Positions 55,391 to 63,437 of a DNA stretch of 64,000 nt are shown here, in pieces. The stretch is from assembly GCA_963777665.1 (NCBI GenBank), contig CAVZRJ010000003.1:186001-250000 (forward strand), written 5' to 3'. Position numbers and translations under genes: made by a program. Numbering within the stretch: position 1 is the first letter of the stretch; each line of letters starts with the position of its first letter. Source of the stretch: Bog-756 sp963777665. Its GTDB lineage: Bacteria > Actinomycetota > Acidimicrobiia > Acidimicrobiales > RAAP-2. The notes under the pieces were generated by a model. It did not search any database. It worked only from the letters and a program-made list of their open reading frames with translations, and had not been told where the DNA came from.

Positions 55391-56035
55391 GTGAAGCGCC
55401 CCTATCGAGTGGTTGTGGCCAAGCCCGGCCTCGACGGGCACGACCGTGGGGCCAAGGTCATCGCACGGGCGCTGCGCGACGCCGGCTTCGAGGTCATCTA
55501 CACCGGTCTCCACCAGACCGCCGAGCAGGTGGTCCAGGCGGTGATCCAGGAGGACGCCGACGCCGTCGGGCTCTCCCTCTTGTCGGGCGCCCACCTGACC
55601 CTCGTCCCGCGGGTGATCGAGGGCCTCGAGGAACAGGGGCGCGACGACGTCCTGGTGCTGGTGGGCGGGATCATCCCGGAGTCCGACATTCCCGTCCTGA
55701 AGGGAATGGGCGTCGCCGAGGTGTTCACCCCCGGAGCTCCCCTTCCTGCGATCGGCGAGTGGCTCGGCAACGCGCTGGACCGAACGCGAGACCGGAGACG
55801 TCGCCTGACTCCGGACCTCGCCACCCTCCGCACCCGCCACCCCCGCATCCATGACTTGCAACTGGTCCGGCCGCCCCCGCGTCGGACCACGGTGCGGCCC
55901 GACCGGACCACCGCCGGTCCAGAGCGCCGACAGCACCGACAGCACAGACAGCACAGACCGATGACGGACAGATCGATGACAGCACCGATGACAGAGAGGA
56001 ACGGATCCAGTGGATCTCTTCGAGTACCAGGGTAA
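55391..56035 (+). CDS. Cobalamin-binding subunit of an acyl-CoA mutase
   Basis: A stand-alone B12-binding domain like the C-terminal part of methylmalonyl-CoA mutase or the small subunits of isobutyryl- or hydroxyisobutyryl-CoA mutases. From GTG 55391 residues 1-135 form the domain: VVVAKPGLDGHDRGAKVIAR with the cobalt-ligand His at residue 17, GLSLLSGAH and VLVGGIIPESDI. The frame continues to 56035 with an Arg/Gln/His-rich tail (RRQHRQHRQHRP) over a tandem repeat and overlaps sucC by 26 bases; this tail may be non-functional or a sign of a missed stop. No large mutase subunit is in view, but sucCD downstream uses the succinyl-CoA that a methylmalonyl mutase would yield. Confidence 0.85.
   Translation: MKRPYRVVVAKPGLDGHDRGAKVIARALRDAGFEVIYTGLHQTAEQVVQAVIQEDADAVGLSLLSGAHLTLVPRVIEGLEEQGRDDVLVLVGGIIPESDIPVLKGMGVAEVFTPGAPLPAIGEWLGNALDRTRDRRRRLTPDLATLRTRHPRIHDLQLVRPPPRRTTVRPDRTTAGPERRQHRQHRQHRPMTDRSMTAPMTERNGSSGSLRVPG
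55929..55955. repeat. Three 9-base tandem repeats before sucC
   Basis: GACAGCACC, GACAGCACA, GACAGCACA. Related GA(C/T)-rich fragments (GATGACAG) continue to the sucC Shine-Dalgarno at about 55994. Similar in style to the infA leader repeats. Confidence 0.65.
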
Positions 56036-57158
56036 GCAGTACTTCGCCCGGTTCGGCATACCCATCTCCAAGGGTGGGGTGGCCGACACCGTGGACCAGG
56101 CCCTCGCCCAGGCTGAAGAGGCCGGCTACCCGGTGGTGGTCAAGGCCCAGGTCAAGGTCGGCGGACGCGGCAAGGCCGGCGGGGTCAAGCTTGCCAACGA
56201 CGCAGACGAGGTCCGGACCCACGCCGGCAACATCCTCGGGCTGGACATCAAGGGCCATGTGGTCCGGCGGCTCTGGGTCGAGCACGCCTCGGACATCGAG
56301 AAGGAGTACTACGCGAGCTTCACCCTCGACCGCAGCGCCAAGAAGCATCTCGGGATGCTCTCGGCCGAGGGCGGGGTCGAGATCGAGGAGGTGGCCGCGA
56401 CGAACCCCGATGCGATCGCGCTGCTCCACATCGACCCCGTCGACGGTCTCTCCGCCGAGGTGGCGCGGGAATGGGTCGACCGGGCCGAGCTCGACGAACC
56501 AGCCCGGGCCCAGGCAGCTGCGCTGTTGGTCGACCTCTACACCTGCTACACGGAGGGCGACTGTGACCTGGCGGAGATCAACCCGCTGATCCTCACCCCC
56601 GAGGGCCGGGTCCACGCCCTCGACGCCAAGGTCACCCTGGACGACAACGCGACCTACCGCCACCCCGAGTGGGAGGAGTTCGCCGGGAGCGACGTCGTCG
56701 ACGAGCGGGAGGCGCGGGCAAAGGAGCGGGGCCTCAACTACATCGGCCTTTCCGGCTCGGTCGGGATCATCGCGAACGGGGCCGGACTGGCCATGAGCAC
56801 CCTCGACGTGGTCAACCAGTGCGGCGGCGAGGCCGCCAACTTCCTCGACATCGGCGGCGGCGCGAATGCCGACGTGATGGCAGCGGCCCTCGAGGTCATC
56901 AACTCCGACCCGGCGGTCCGGTCCATCCTGGTCAACATCTTCGGGGGGATCACCCGCGTCGACGAAGTGGCCAAGGGCGTCCTCGAGGCTCTCGACCGGG
57001 TCGACATCGGCTCGCCGATCGTGCTCCGGCTCGACGGGACGAACGCCGTGGCCGGCCGCGAGATCCTCGCCGACCATCTCTCCGATCGACTGGTGGCCGA
57101 GCCGACCATGATCGACGCCGCGCGCCGTGCGGTCGCCCTTGCGGGAGGCCGGTCATGA
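56010..57158 (+). CDS. sucC: Succinyl-CoA ligase beta subunit
   Basis: SucC and SucD interconvert succinyl-CoA and succinate with ADP/GDP phosphorylation in the TCA cycle. The 382-residue product starts at GTG 56010 (MDLFEYQGKQYFARFGIPIS). The ATP-grasp fold shows VKAQVKVGGRGKAGGVKLA and EINPLILTPEGRVHALDAK; the C-terminal domain ends with VNIFGGITRVDEVAKGVLEA. Shine-Dalgarno AGAGAGG about 12 bases upstream. Stop overlaps sucD. Confidence 0.97.
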   Translation: MDLFEYQGKQYFARFGIPISKGGVADTVDQALAQAEEAGYPVVVKAQVKVGGRGKAGGVKLANDADEVRTHAGNILGLDIKGHVVRRLWVEHASDIEKEYYASFTLDRSAKKHLGMLSAEGGVEIEEVAATNPDAIALLHIDPVDGLSAEVAREWVDRAELDEPARAQAAALLVDLYTCYTEGDCDLAEINPLILTPEGRVHALDAKVTLDDNATYRHPEWEEFAGSDVVDEREARAKERGLNYIGLSGSVGIIANGAGLAMSTLDVVNQCGGEAANFLDIGGGANADVMAAALEVINSDPAVRSILVNIFGGITRVDEVAKGVLEALDRVDIGSPIVLRLDGTNAVAGREILADHLSDRLVAEPTMIDAARRAVALAGGRS

Positions 57159-58045
57159 GCATCTTCGTCGACGAGCGCACCACGGTCGTGGTCCAGGGCA
57201 TCAGCCCGACCAGTCAGGGCCTCTTCCACGGCCTGCGCAACCGTGCCTACGGCACCCGGGTCGTCGCAGGGACCAATCCGAAGCGCGGCGGTGAGGAGAT
57301 CGAGCGGATCCCGGTCTTCGCCACCGTGGCCGAAGCGGTCGAGGCCACCGGGGCGAACGCCTCGTTCATCTCGGTGCCGCCGAAATTCGCGGCCGACGCC
57401 ATCGTCGAGGCCGCCGCGGCCGGAATCCCCTTCGTGGTCTGCATCACCGAGGGCATCCCGGCCCAGGACGAGGCGCTGGCCTACAACCGGCTGTTGCGCG
57501 ACTTCCCCGGAACCCGCCTGCTCGGGCCCAACTGTCCGGGGATCATCTCCCCGGGAAAGTGCAACATCGGCATCACCTCGGGGGACATCGCCATGCCGGG
57601 CGGTCCGGTCGGCATCGTGAGCCGATCCGGCACCCTCACCTATCAGGCGCTGCACGAGCTCAGCCAGCAGGGAGTGGGCCAGACCACCTGTGTGGGGATC
57701 GGTGGGGACCCGGTGCCGGGCACCAGCTTCATCGACTGCCTCTCCGCCTTCGAGGCCGACCCGGACACCCGGGCGATCATGATGATCGGGGAGATCGGGG
57801 GCTCGGCGGAGGAGGAGGCTGCCGCGTTCATCGCCTCGTCGGTGAGCAAGCCGGTGGTCACCTACGTGGCCGGGGTCACCGCGCCCCCCGGGCGCAAGAT
57901 GGGCCATGCCGGTGCCATCATCTCCGGGTCGCAGGGGACGGCCCAGGCCAAGATGGACGCCCTCTCGGCGGCCGGAGCGACAGTGGCCAAGAACCCGACC
58001 GAGGCGGGCGAGGCCATGGTCGACATCGTGCGGAAGCTGGGCTGA
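57155..58045 (+). CDS. sucD: Succinyl-CoA ligase alpha subunit
   Basis: SucD carries the active-site phosphohistidine. The 296-residue product has the CoA-binding N-terminal domain (GISPTSQGLFHGLRNRAYGT, with GTNPKRGG), LLGPNCPGIISPGKCNIGI and the catalytic His in GHAGAIISGSQGTAQAK (about residue 251). ATG at 57155 overlaps the sucC stop. Confidence 0.97.
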   Translation: MSIFVDERTTVVVQGISPTSQGLFHGLRNRAYGTRVVAGTNPKRGGEEIERIPVFATVAEAVEATGANASFISVPPKFAADAIVEAAAAGIPFVVCITEGIPAQDEALAYNRLLRDFPGTRLLGPNCPGIISPGKCNIGITSGDIAMPGGPVGIVSRSGTLTYQALHELSQQGVGQTTCVGIGGDPVPGTSFIDCLSAFEADPDTRAIMMIGEIGGSAEEEAAAFIASSVSKPVVTYVAGVTAPPGRKMGHAGAIISGSQGTAQAKMDALSAAGATVAKNPTEAGEAMVDIVRKLG

Positions 58046-58761
58046 GCCCGACGCCCCCCACTCCGCCCTCCGCCGGTGCCCGGACCGGTCGGCCGATCGG
58101 TGCCGTGGTCTTCGACCTCGACGGGCTGCTCATCGACTCGGAGCCGCTCTGGCGCCAGGCGGAGATCGAGATCTTCGCCGGCGTCGGGCTCCACCTCACC
58201 GAGGTGGATGTCCGCCAGACCATGGGCCTGCGGATCGACGACGCGGTCCGCCACTGGTGGGTTCGCCGGCCCTGGACCGGCGCCTCGCCGGTCGAGGTCG
58301 AGCGCGCGGTGACCGCCCGGGTGGCCGAGCTCATCTCGGCCGGTGGCGAGCCGATGTCCGGGGCACGCGCCGCGGTGGAGCTCTGCGGGCGCCTCTCGTT
58401 ACCGGTCGCCGTCTGCTCGGGGTCCTACGCCGTGGTCATCGAGGCCGCGCTGGAGCGGCTCGGCATCGGGCCGTCAGTCTCGGTGTGGCACTCCGCCGAG
58501 TGGGAGCCCCTCGGCAAGCCCCATCCGGGCGCCTATCTGAGCACCGCGGCCAAGCTCGGGGTCGAGCCCACGGCGTGCGTGGCGGTCGAGGACTCACTCA
58601 ATGGGGCCGTCTCGGCCCGGGCGGCCCGCATGCGGGTGGTGGTGGTGCCCGAACCGGGGATGCTCGACTCGCCGGTCTGGGGCTTCTGTGATCTGGTGCT
58701 CGACTCGCTCGCGGGCTTCGACGAGGGGGCGTTGCGCAGGCTCGAGGAGACGTCCGACTGA
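58042..58761 (+). CDS. HAD-superfamily phosphatase (HxpB/YniC-like)
   Basis: A subfamily IA HAD hydrolase. Motif I VVFDLDGLLIDSEPLW, motif II with VCSGS, and motif III/IV with GKPHPGAYL and AVEDSLNGAVSARAA are all present; the DSEPLWRQAE segment resembles hexitol/sugar-phosphate phosphatase HxpB. Its substrate is unknown. Start is unclear: CTG at 58042 overlaps the sucD stop in a CTGA arrangement and keeps the first beta-strand intact (239 residues), while the only nearby standard start, GTG 58105, begins inside motif I (218 residues). Confidence 0.82.
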   Translation: MSPTPPTPPSAGARTGRPIGAVVFDLDGLLIDSEPLWRQAEIEIFAGVGLHLTEVDVRQTMGLRIDDAVRHWWVRRPWTGASPVEVERAVTARVAELISAGGEPMSGARAAVELCGRLSLPVAVCSGSYAVVIEAALERLGIGPSVSVWHSAEWEPLGKPHPGAYLSTAAKLGVEPTACVAVEDSLNGAVSARAARMRVVVVPEPGMLDSPVWGFCDLVLDSLAGFDEGALRRLEETSD

Positions 58762-58965
58762 GATTTTTGCTTCGGAAAGCGCTGCTCGGTGCCGATACCT
58801 ACCTGCACGAGGGGCATTCCCTGGGCAGGGGGCCGAGCGACGCTGTGCCCGTACCGGTGGCAGGCCGGACGGGCCACGTCGCTCGGGTCTCTCGTGCACG
58901 GAGGACGGCACCACCGGCTGTCAGCCGACGGCCGGCGGCCTCGCGTCTAGGTCCGCGGCCGCTGG

Positions 58966-58971
58966 TAGCGT
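58966..58971 (+). promoter_or_regulatory. Leaderless -10 box of purN
   Basis: TAGCGT ends eight bases before the purN GTG, identical in hexamer and spacing to the glmS element. The 218-base gap upstream (58762-58979) contains a T5 run at 58764 but no clear riboswitch or gene. Confidence 0.45.
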
Positions 58972-58979
58972 GCGCGGGA

Positions 58980-59645
58980 GTGGCCACAGCACCGACAGCC
59001 GGCACCGAGACCCCACCCGTGCGGATCGGCGTCCTGGCCTCGGGCAGCGGCAGGATCCTCGAGGCCATTCTCGAGACCGACCTTCCGGTACGCCTGGTCG
59101 TGGCCGACCGCGAGTGCCGGGCACTTGAGGTGGCGGCGCGTGCGTCGGTTCCCGCCCTCCTGGTCGACCGGGCCCTCTTCGGGGGGTTTGGAGCCTCCTT
59201 CGACCGCGACGGCTACACCCGTGCGGTCACCGCGGCTCTGGTGGACGGCGGAGTGGAGGTGCTGGTGATGGCCGGGTTCGGGACCGTCCTCGGGCAACCG
59301 GTCCACGATGCGTTTCCCGGGCGCATCCTCAACACCCACCCCGCCCTGCTGCCTGCCTTCCCCGGCTGGCACGCCGTGCGCGACGCCCTCGCAGCCGGTG
59401 TGCGCGAGACCGGGACGACCGTGCATGTCGCTACGCTCGAGATGGACGCCGGTCCGGTCCTGGCTCAGGCCACGGTGTCCATCCGGCCCGACGACACGGA
59501 GGCGAGCCTGCACGAGCGCATCAAGGAAGTCGAGCGGACGCTCTACCCGGCCACCATCCGCAGCTTCATCGACGATCTGGCGGCCGGGGTCGGCGATGGG
59601 CGAGGATCACCACAGGAGGGCTCACCACGGGAGGTCGCCGAATGA
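58980..59645 (+). CDS. purN: Phosphoribosylglycinamide formyltransferase
   Basis: PurN formylates GAR with 10-formyl-tetrahydrofolate in purine synthesis. The GTG at 58980 gives 221 residues starting VATAPTAGTETPPVRIGVLA, with the phosphate loop ASGSGRILEAI (often GSGSNLQA). The catalytic Asn/His are in RILNTHPALLPAFPGWHAV and the Asp in LEMDAGPVLAQA. The frame is open to 58767 but that part is not conserved. Stop overlaps purH (ATGA). Confidence 0.94.
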   Translation: MATAPTAGTETPPVRIGVLASGSGRILEAILETDLPVRLVVADRECRALEVAARASVPALLVDRALFGGFGASFDRDGYTRAVTAALVDGGVEVLVMAGFGTVLGQPVHDAFPGRILNTHPALLPAFPGWHAVRDALAAGVRETGTTVHVATLEMDAGPVLAQATVSIRPDDTEASLHERIKEVERTLYPATIRSFIDDLAAGVGDGRGSPQEGSPREVAE

Positions 59646-61207
59646 AGGCGCTGCTGTCCGTCTACGACAAGTCCGGGATCGAGGAGCTGGCCCGCGGGCT
59701 CTCCGACCTCGGGTGGGAGATCGTCTCGAGCGGCGGCACATCGGCCGCGCTCACCGCGGCGGGAGTCGATCACGTCGAAGTCGCCGACCTGACCGGTGCC
59801 CCCGAGATGCTCGGGGGCCGGGTCAAGACCCTCCACCCGGTCATCCACGGTGGCATCCTGGCCGACCGATCCGAGCCCGAGCACCTCGACGCCCTCGACA
59901 AGCTGGGCATCGGCCTCATCGACCTCGTGGTCTGCAACCTCTACCCGTTCACCTCCGACCCGTCGATCGAGCTCATCGACGTCGGGGGCCCGACCATGGT
60001 CCGTGCCGCGGCCAAGAACCACGACCACGTCGCCGTCGTCGTCGACCCGGCCGAGTATGCGGGGGTCCTGGACGAGTTGCGCTCGTCGGGATCCCTTTCG
60101 ATCGACACCCGGCGCCGGCTCGCCCGCCAGGCATTCGCCCACACTGCCGGCTACGACGCGGCCATCGTCGAGTGGCTCGACGAGCGGGAGCACGCCGCTC
60201 TGACCAGCGCCGGCGAAACCGCGATCGGCGACCTCGAGACCGCTGCCCTGCTGCCGGCCACCATCCACCTCACCCTCGAGCGCACCGGCTCGCTCCGCTA
60301 CGGCGAGAATCCCCACCAGCACGGGGCCCGCTACCGGGTCGTGGGTCAGGAGACCTGGTGGGACGCCGTCGTCCAGCACGGCGGCAAGGAGCTCTCCTAC
60401 CTCAACATCTTCGACGCCGACGCCGCGTGGCGGCTCGTCCACGAGCTTCCCTCGACGCCGGCCGAGCTCGCCGTCGCCATCATCAAGCACGCCAACCCCT
60501 GCGGGGCCGCTCTCGACAGCGACCTGGTCCGGGCCTACGAGCGGGCCCTCGAGTGCGATCCGCAGTCGGCGTTCGGTGGGGTCGTCGCCGTTGGCGGCCC
60601 GGTGACCGTGGCGGTGGCCGGGGCAATCGCCGCCGGCCCGCAGGCAGACGTGATCATCGCCCCCTCCTACGACGAGGAAGCGCTCGCACAGCTGGCGTCG
60701 AAGCGGAAGGCGACCCGGTTGCTGTCCGCACCCCTTCCCGAGGCGCTGGTCCGTCAGTACCGGGGGCTCGGGTCGAGCATGCTCATCCAGGATGCCGACC
60801 GGTTCCTGGTCGACCCGGCCGACTGGGAGGTGGCGACCAAGGTCCGTCCCACCGAGGCCCAGTGGCGGGACCTCGCGATCGCCTGGAAGGTCTGCGCCCG
60901 GACCACCTCGAACGCCATCGCCATCGTGACGGACGGCCAGGCCGTCGGGGTCGGGGCCGGCCAGCAATCGCGGGTCGTGGCGGCCGAGATCGCCGCCTCG
61001 AAGGCCGGCGGCCGGGCCCGGGGCGGGTCGGCGGCGAGCGACGCATTCTTCCCGTTTCCCGACGGGCTGCTCGTCCTGGCCGGTGCCGGGGTCTCGGCCG
61101 TGGTGCAGCCGGGGGGGTCGATCCGTGACGGCGAGGTCGTGGCCGCGGCGGACGAGGCAGGCATCGCGATGGTGACTGCGGGCGGCGAACGCCACTTCCG
61201 GCACTGA
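59642..61207 (+). CDS. purH: AICAR transformylase / IMP cyclohydrolase
   Basis: PurH catalyses the last two steps of IMP synthesis. The 521-residue protein has the MGS-like cyclohydrolase domain (ALLSVYDKSGIEELARGLS, SSGGTSAALTAAGV, GRVKTLHPVIHGGIL) and the transformylase domain with KHANPCGAAL and SAFGGVVAVGGPVT. The ATG at 59642 overlaps the purN stop. With purN and folD it forms a formyl-folate-using unit. Confidence 0.97.
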   Translation: MKALLSVYDKSGIEELARGLSDLGWEIVSSGGTSAALTAAGVDHVEVADLTGAPEMLGGRVKTLHPVIHGGILADRSEPEHLDALDKLGIGLIDLVVCNLYPFTSDPSIELIDVGGPTMVRAAAKNHDHVAVVVDPAEYAGVLDELRSSGSLSIDTRRRLARQAFAHTAGYDAAIVEWLDEREHAALTSAGETAIGDLETAALLPATIHLTLERTGSLRYGENPHQHGARYRVVGQETWWDAVVQHGGKELSYLNIFDADAAWRLVHELPSTPAELAVAIIKHANPCGAALDSDLVRAYERALECDPQSAFGGVVAVGGPVTVAVAGAIAAGPQADVIIAPSYDEEALAQLASKRKATRLLSAPLPEALVRQYRGLGSSMLIQDADRFLVDPADWEVATKVRPTEAQWRDLAIAWKVCARTTSNAIAIVTDGQAVGVGAGQQSRVVAAEIAASKAGGRARGGSAASDAFFPFPDGLLVLAGAGVSAVVQPGGSIRDGEVVAAADEAGIAMVTAGGERHFRH

Positions 61208-61240
61208 GACGCCGGTGACGACAGAGAGTGGGAGACGGCG

Positions 61241-62095
61241 ATGACGGCAGCACTGCTCGACGGCGAGAAGCTCGCTGCCAAGGTCCGCGCCGAGGTCGCC
61301 GACCGGGTGGCCCGCCTGCGTGGTGCCGGCGTGACCGTCGGTCTCGGGACCGTGCTGGTGGGCGACGACGGGCCGAGCGCGCGCTATGTCGCCCTGAAGC
61401 ACTCCGACTGCGAGGAGGTCGGGATCCGCTCGTTCGGCGAGCACCTGCCGGCCGACGTGTCCCAGGCGGAGCTCGACGCGGTGATCGCCCGGCTCAACGG
61501 CGATGACCGGGTCCACGCCTACCTGGTCCAACTGCCGCTGCCGCCCGGTCTCGACGAGGAGGCGACCCTGCTCGCGGTCGACCCGGAGAAGGACGTGGAC
61601 GGCCTGCACCCGGTCAACCTGGGCCGGCTGGTGATGGGGGCCGCCGGTCCGCTGCCGTGCACCCCCGCCGGCATCGTCGAACTGCTGCACGAGAACGACG
61701 TGCCCGTCGAGGGGAAGCACGTGGTCATCATCGGCCGGGGCCTGACCATCGGCCGGCCGCTGGCACTGCTCATGGCCCTCAAGCGACCCGGATGCAACGC
61801 CGCGGTGACCGTCGTGCACACCGGGGTCGAGGACATGGCCGCCCTCGTCCGCACAGCGGACGTGGTGGTGGCGGCCGCCGGCCGGGCCGGGCTGGTGACC
61901 GCGGACATGATCAAACCGGGCGCGGCGGTGGTCGGTGCCGGTACCTCATGGGAGGGGAAGCGGCTCCTCTCGGACGTGGACGAGGGGGTGGCCGAGGTGG
62001 CCGGGTGGGTCACCCCGCGGATCGGGGGCGTGGGCCCCATGACCCGGGCCATGTTGCTGCGCAATGCCGTGCGGGCAGCGGAGCGGGCGAAGTGA
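61241..62095 (+). CDS. folD: Methylene-THF dehydrogenase / methenyl-THF cyclohydrolase
   Basis: FolD supplies the 10-formyl-THF used by PurN and PurH. The 284-residue protein has the catalytic Tyr/Lys in SARYVALKHSDCEEVGI, QLPLPPGLDEEATLLAVDPE, KDVDGLHPVNLGRL and the nucleotide loop VIIGRGLTIGRPLALLM (usually GRSxIVGxP, here RGLTIGRP). ATG at 61241. Its stop overlaps the GTG of the broken cupin gene. Confidence 0.96.
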   Translation: MTAALLDGEKLAAKVRAEVADRVARLRGAGVTVGLGTVLVGDDGPSARYVALKHSDCEEVGIRSFGEHLPADVSQAELDAVIARLNGDDRVHAYLVQLPLPPGLDEEATLLAVDPEKDVDGLHPVNLGRLVMGAAGPLPCTPAGIVELLHENDVPVEGKHVVIIGRGLTIGRPLALLMALKRPGCNAAVTVVHTGVEDMAALVRTADVVVAAAGRAGLVTADMIKPGAAVVGAGTSWEGKRLLSDVDEGVAEVAGWVTPRIGGVGPMTRAMLLRNAVRAAERAK

Positions 62096-62497
62096 CCGAT
62101 ACGGCGGACCGCTCTGCGGTCGAGCGCCCCCGGGGGAGCTAGACCGTCCTCGACGACGGCGCCCACCTTCAAGGTCAAGCGCATCGAGGTGTCGCCCGGA
62201 CGGCGGTTGAGCTACCAACGCCACACCCGGCGCTCCGAACACTGGTTCATCGTCCATGGGACCGCCCTGGTGACCCTCGACGGCCAGCAGCGCGAGCCGG
62301 CGGCCGGCACCTCGATCGACATCCCGGTGGGCGCCGAGCACCGGATCGAGAACGCGACCGCCAGCGGTGTGGTGTCGGTCGAGGTCCAATGCGGTGACTA
62401 CTTCGGTGAGGACGACATCGTCCGCATCCACGACGACTACGGACGCGTCGACCCGCTCCTGATCGGGCCTCTGGGCGGTCGCGGCACCCGACGGTAG
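62092..62497 (+). pseudogene. Broken cupin gene, mannose-6-P isomerase C-terminal type
   Basis: The gene appears to start at GTG 62092, overlapping the folD stop (GTGA), and reads a cupin N-terminus with three lesions. RPRGS stands where RPWGS is expected. A TAG at 62140-62142 replaces the usual Tyr codon before TVLDDGAH. One extra C near 62167 shifts the frame before FKVKRIEVSPGRR. The rest is intact: RHTRRSEHWFIVHGTALVTL, IPVGAEHRIENATAS and EVQCGDYFGEDDIVR, matching the cupin domain of bifunctional mannose-1-P guanylyltransferase/isomerases. A product could start at GTG 62189 (102 residues) but would lack the first strands. Confidence 0.75.
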
Positions 62498-62500
62498 GCT
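62495..62500 (+). promoter_or_regulatory. Candidate -10 box of metF
   Basis: TAGGCT overlaps the cupin stop and ends ten bases before the metF ATG. The icd gene has the same hexamer. No clear -35. Confidence 0.35.
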
Positions 62501-62510
62501 GGTAGGGGTT

Positions 62511-63374
62511 ATGACCCGTATCGCCGACCTCTTGGGCAAGGGCCGGACCTACTCGTTCGAGTTCTTCCCGCCGAAGAACGACCCCGAGCAGGCCACGCTG
62601 GTCAGGACCCTGCGCGACCTCGAACCGCTGAGTCCCTCTTTCGTCTCGGTGACCTACCGCGGCGGGGCGGAATCCCGCAAGCGCACCTTCGATCTGGTGA
62701 CCGGCATGCTGCGCACCACCACCCTCGTGCCGATGGCCCACCTCATCTGCGTCGCCCACACCCGACTCGAGCTCGCCGAGATCCTGGTCGCCTACCGCTC
62801 TGCCGGAGTCGAGAACCTGATGGCCCTCGGAGGCGACCCTCCTGCCGAGCCGGCGGGAGGACCCGGTGAGCTCCGCTACGCCTGCGAGCTGGTCGAGCTC
62901 GCCAGGGCCATCGGAGGCTTCTCGATCGGCGTGGCCGCGCAACCGGCCGGCCACCCCCTCTCGGCGGACATGACCACCGACCGCGACCTGCTGGCCGCCA
63001 AGCTTGCCGCTGCGGACTTCGCGGTGACCCAGTTCTTCTTCGAGGCCTCCGAGTACACCGCGCTCGTGGCCGACCTCGCCGCGCGGGGGGTGGACAAGCC
63101 GGTGCTGCCCGGCATCATGCCGGTCACGAGCCTGAGCTCGGTGCCCCGCATGGCCACCATGGGAGCGGCGGTGCCCGGATGGATGGTCGATCGCCTCGGT
63201 GCGGCCGACGCGCGCGGCGGGGCCGAGGCCGTCCGTCGCGAGGGGGTGGCCTGCGCCACCGAGCTCTGCGAACAGCTGCTCGAATCCGGCGTGCCCGGGC
63301 TCCACTTCTATACGTTGAACCGATCGAACGCGACCCGGGAGATCTACTCCGCCCTGGGGCTGAGCGCGCCCTGA
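62511..63374 (+). CDS. metF: Methylenetetrahydrofolate reductase
   Basis: MetF reduces 5,10-methylene-THF to 5-methyl-THF for methionine synthesis, using FAD. The 287-residue TIM-barrel protein starts at ATG 62511 and has the catalytic Glu in SFEFFPPKND, SVTYRGGAESRKRTFDL, MAHLICVAHTRLELAEIL, LMALGGDPPAEPAGG and the C-terminal PGLHFYTLNRSNATREIY. No GGAGG precedes the ATG; leaderless or weakly leadered translation is likely. Confidence 0.96.
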   Translation: MTRIADLLGKGRTYSFEFFPPKNDPEQATLVRTLRDLEPLSPSFVSVTYRGGAESRKRTFDLVTGMLRTTTLVPMAHLICVAHTRLELAEILVAYRSAGVENLMALGGDPPAEPAGGPGELRYACELVELARAIGGFSIGVAAQPAGHPLSADMTTDRDLLAAKLAAADFAVTQFFFEASEYTALVADLAARGVDKPVLPGIMPVTSLSSVPRMATMGAAVPGWMVDRLGAADARGGAEAVRREGVACATELCEQLLESGVPGLHFYTLNRSNATREIYSALGLSAP

Positions 63375-63425
63375 TCCGGGCCCGCTCCGCCGTCCCCGGT
63401 TGGCGGCCGGGGCGGATGGTGCCGG

Positions 63426-63431
63426 TAGGCT
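63426..63431 (+). promoter_or_regulatory. Leaderless -10 box of icd
   Basis: TAGGCT ends six bases before the ATG at 63438. TTGGCG lies 20 bases upstream, a long spacing for a -35. Confidence 0.4.
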
Positions 63432-63437
63432 GCGCCA

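Noticed and set aside
58762..58979. Possible ZTP or folate riboswitch upstream of purN
   Set aside because: A CCCTGGGCAGGG fragment recalls part of the ZTP aptamer, but the rest of the consensus is missing, and the -10 box next to the purN start implies that this region is not in the purN mRNA.
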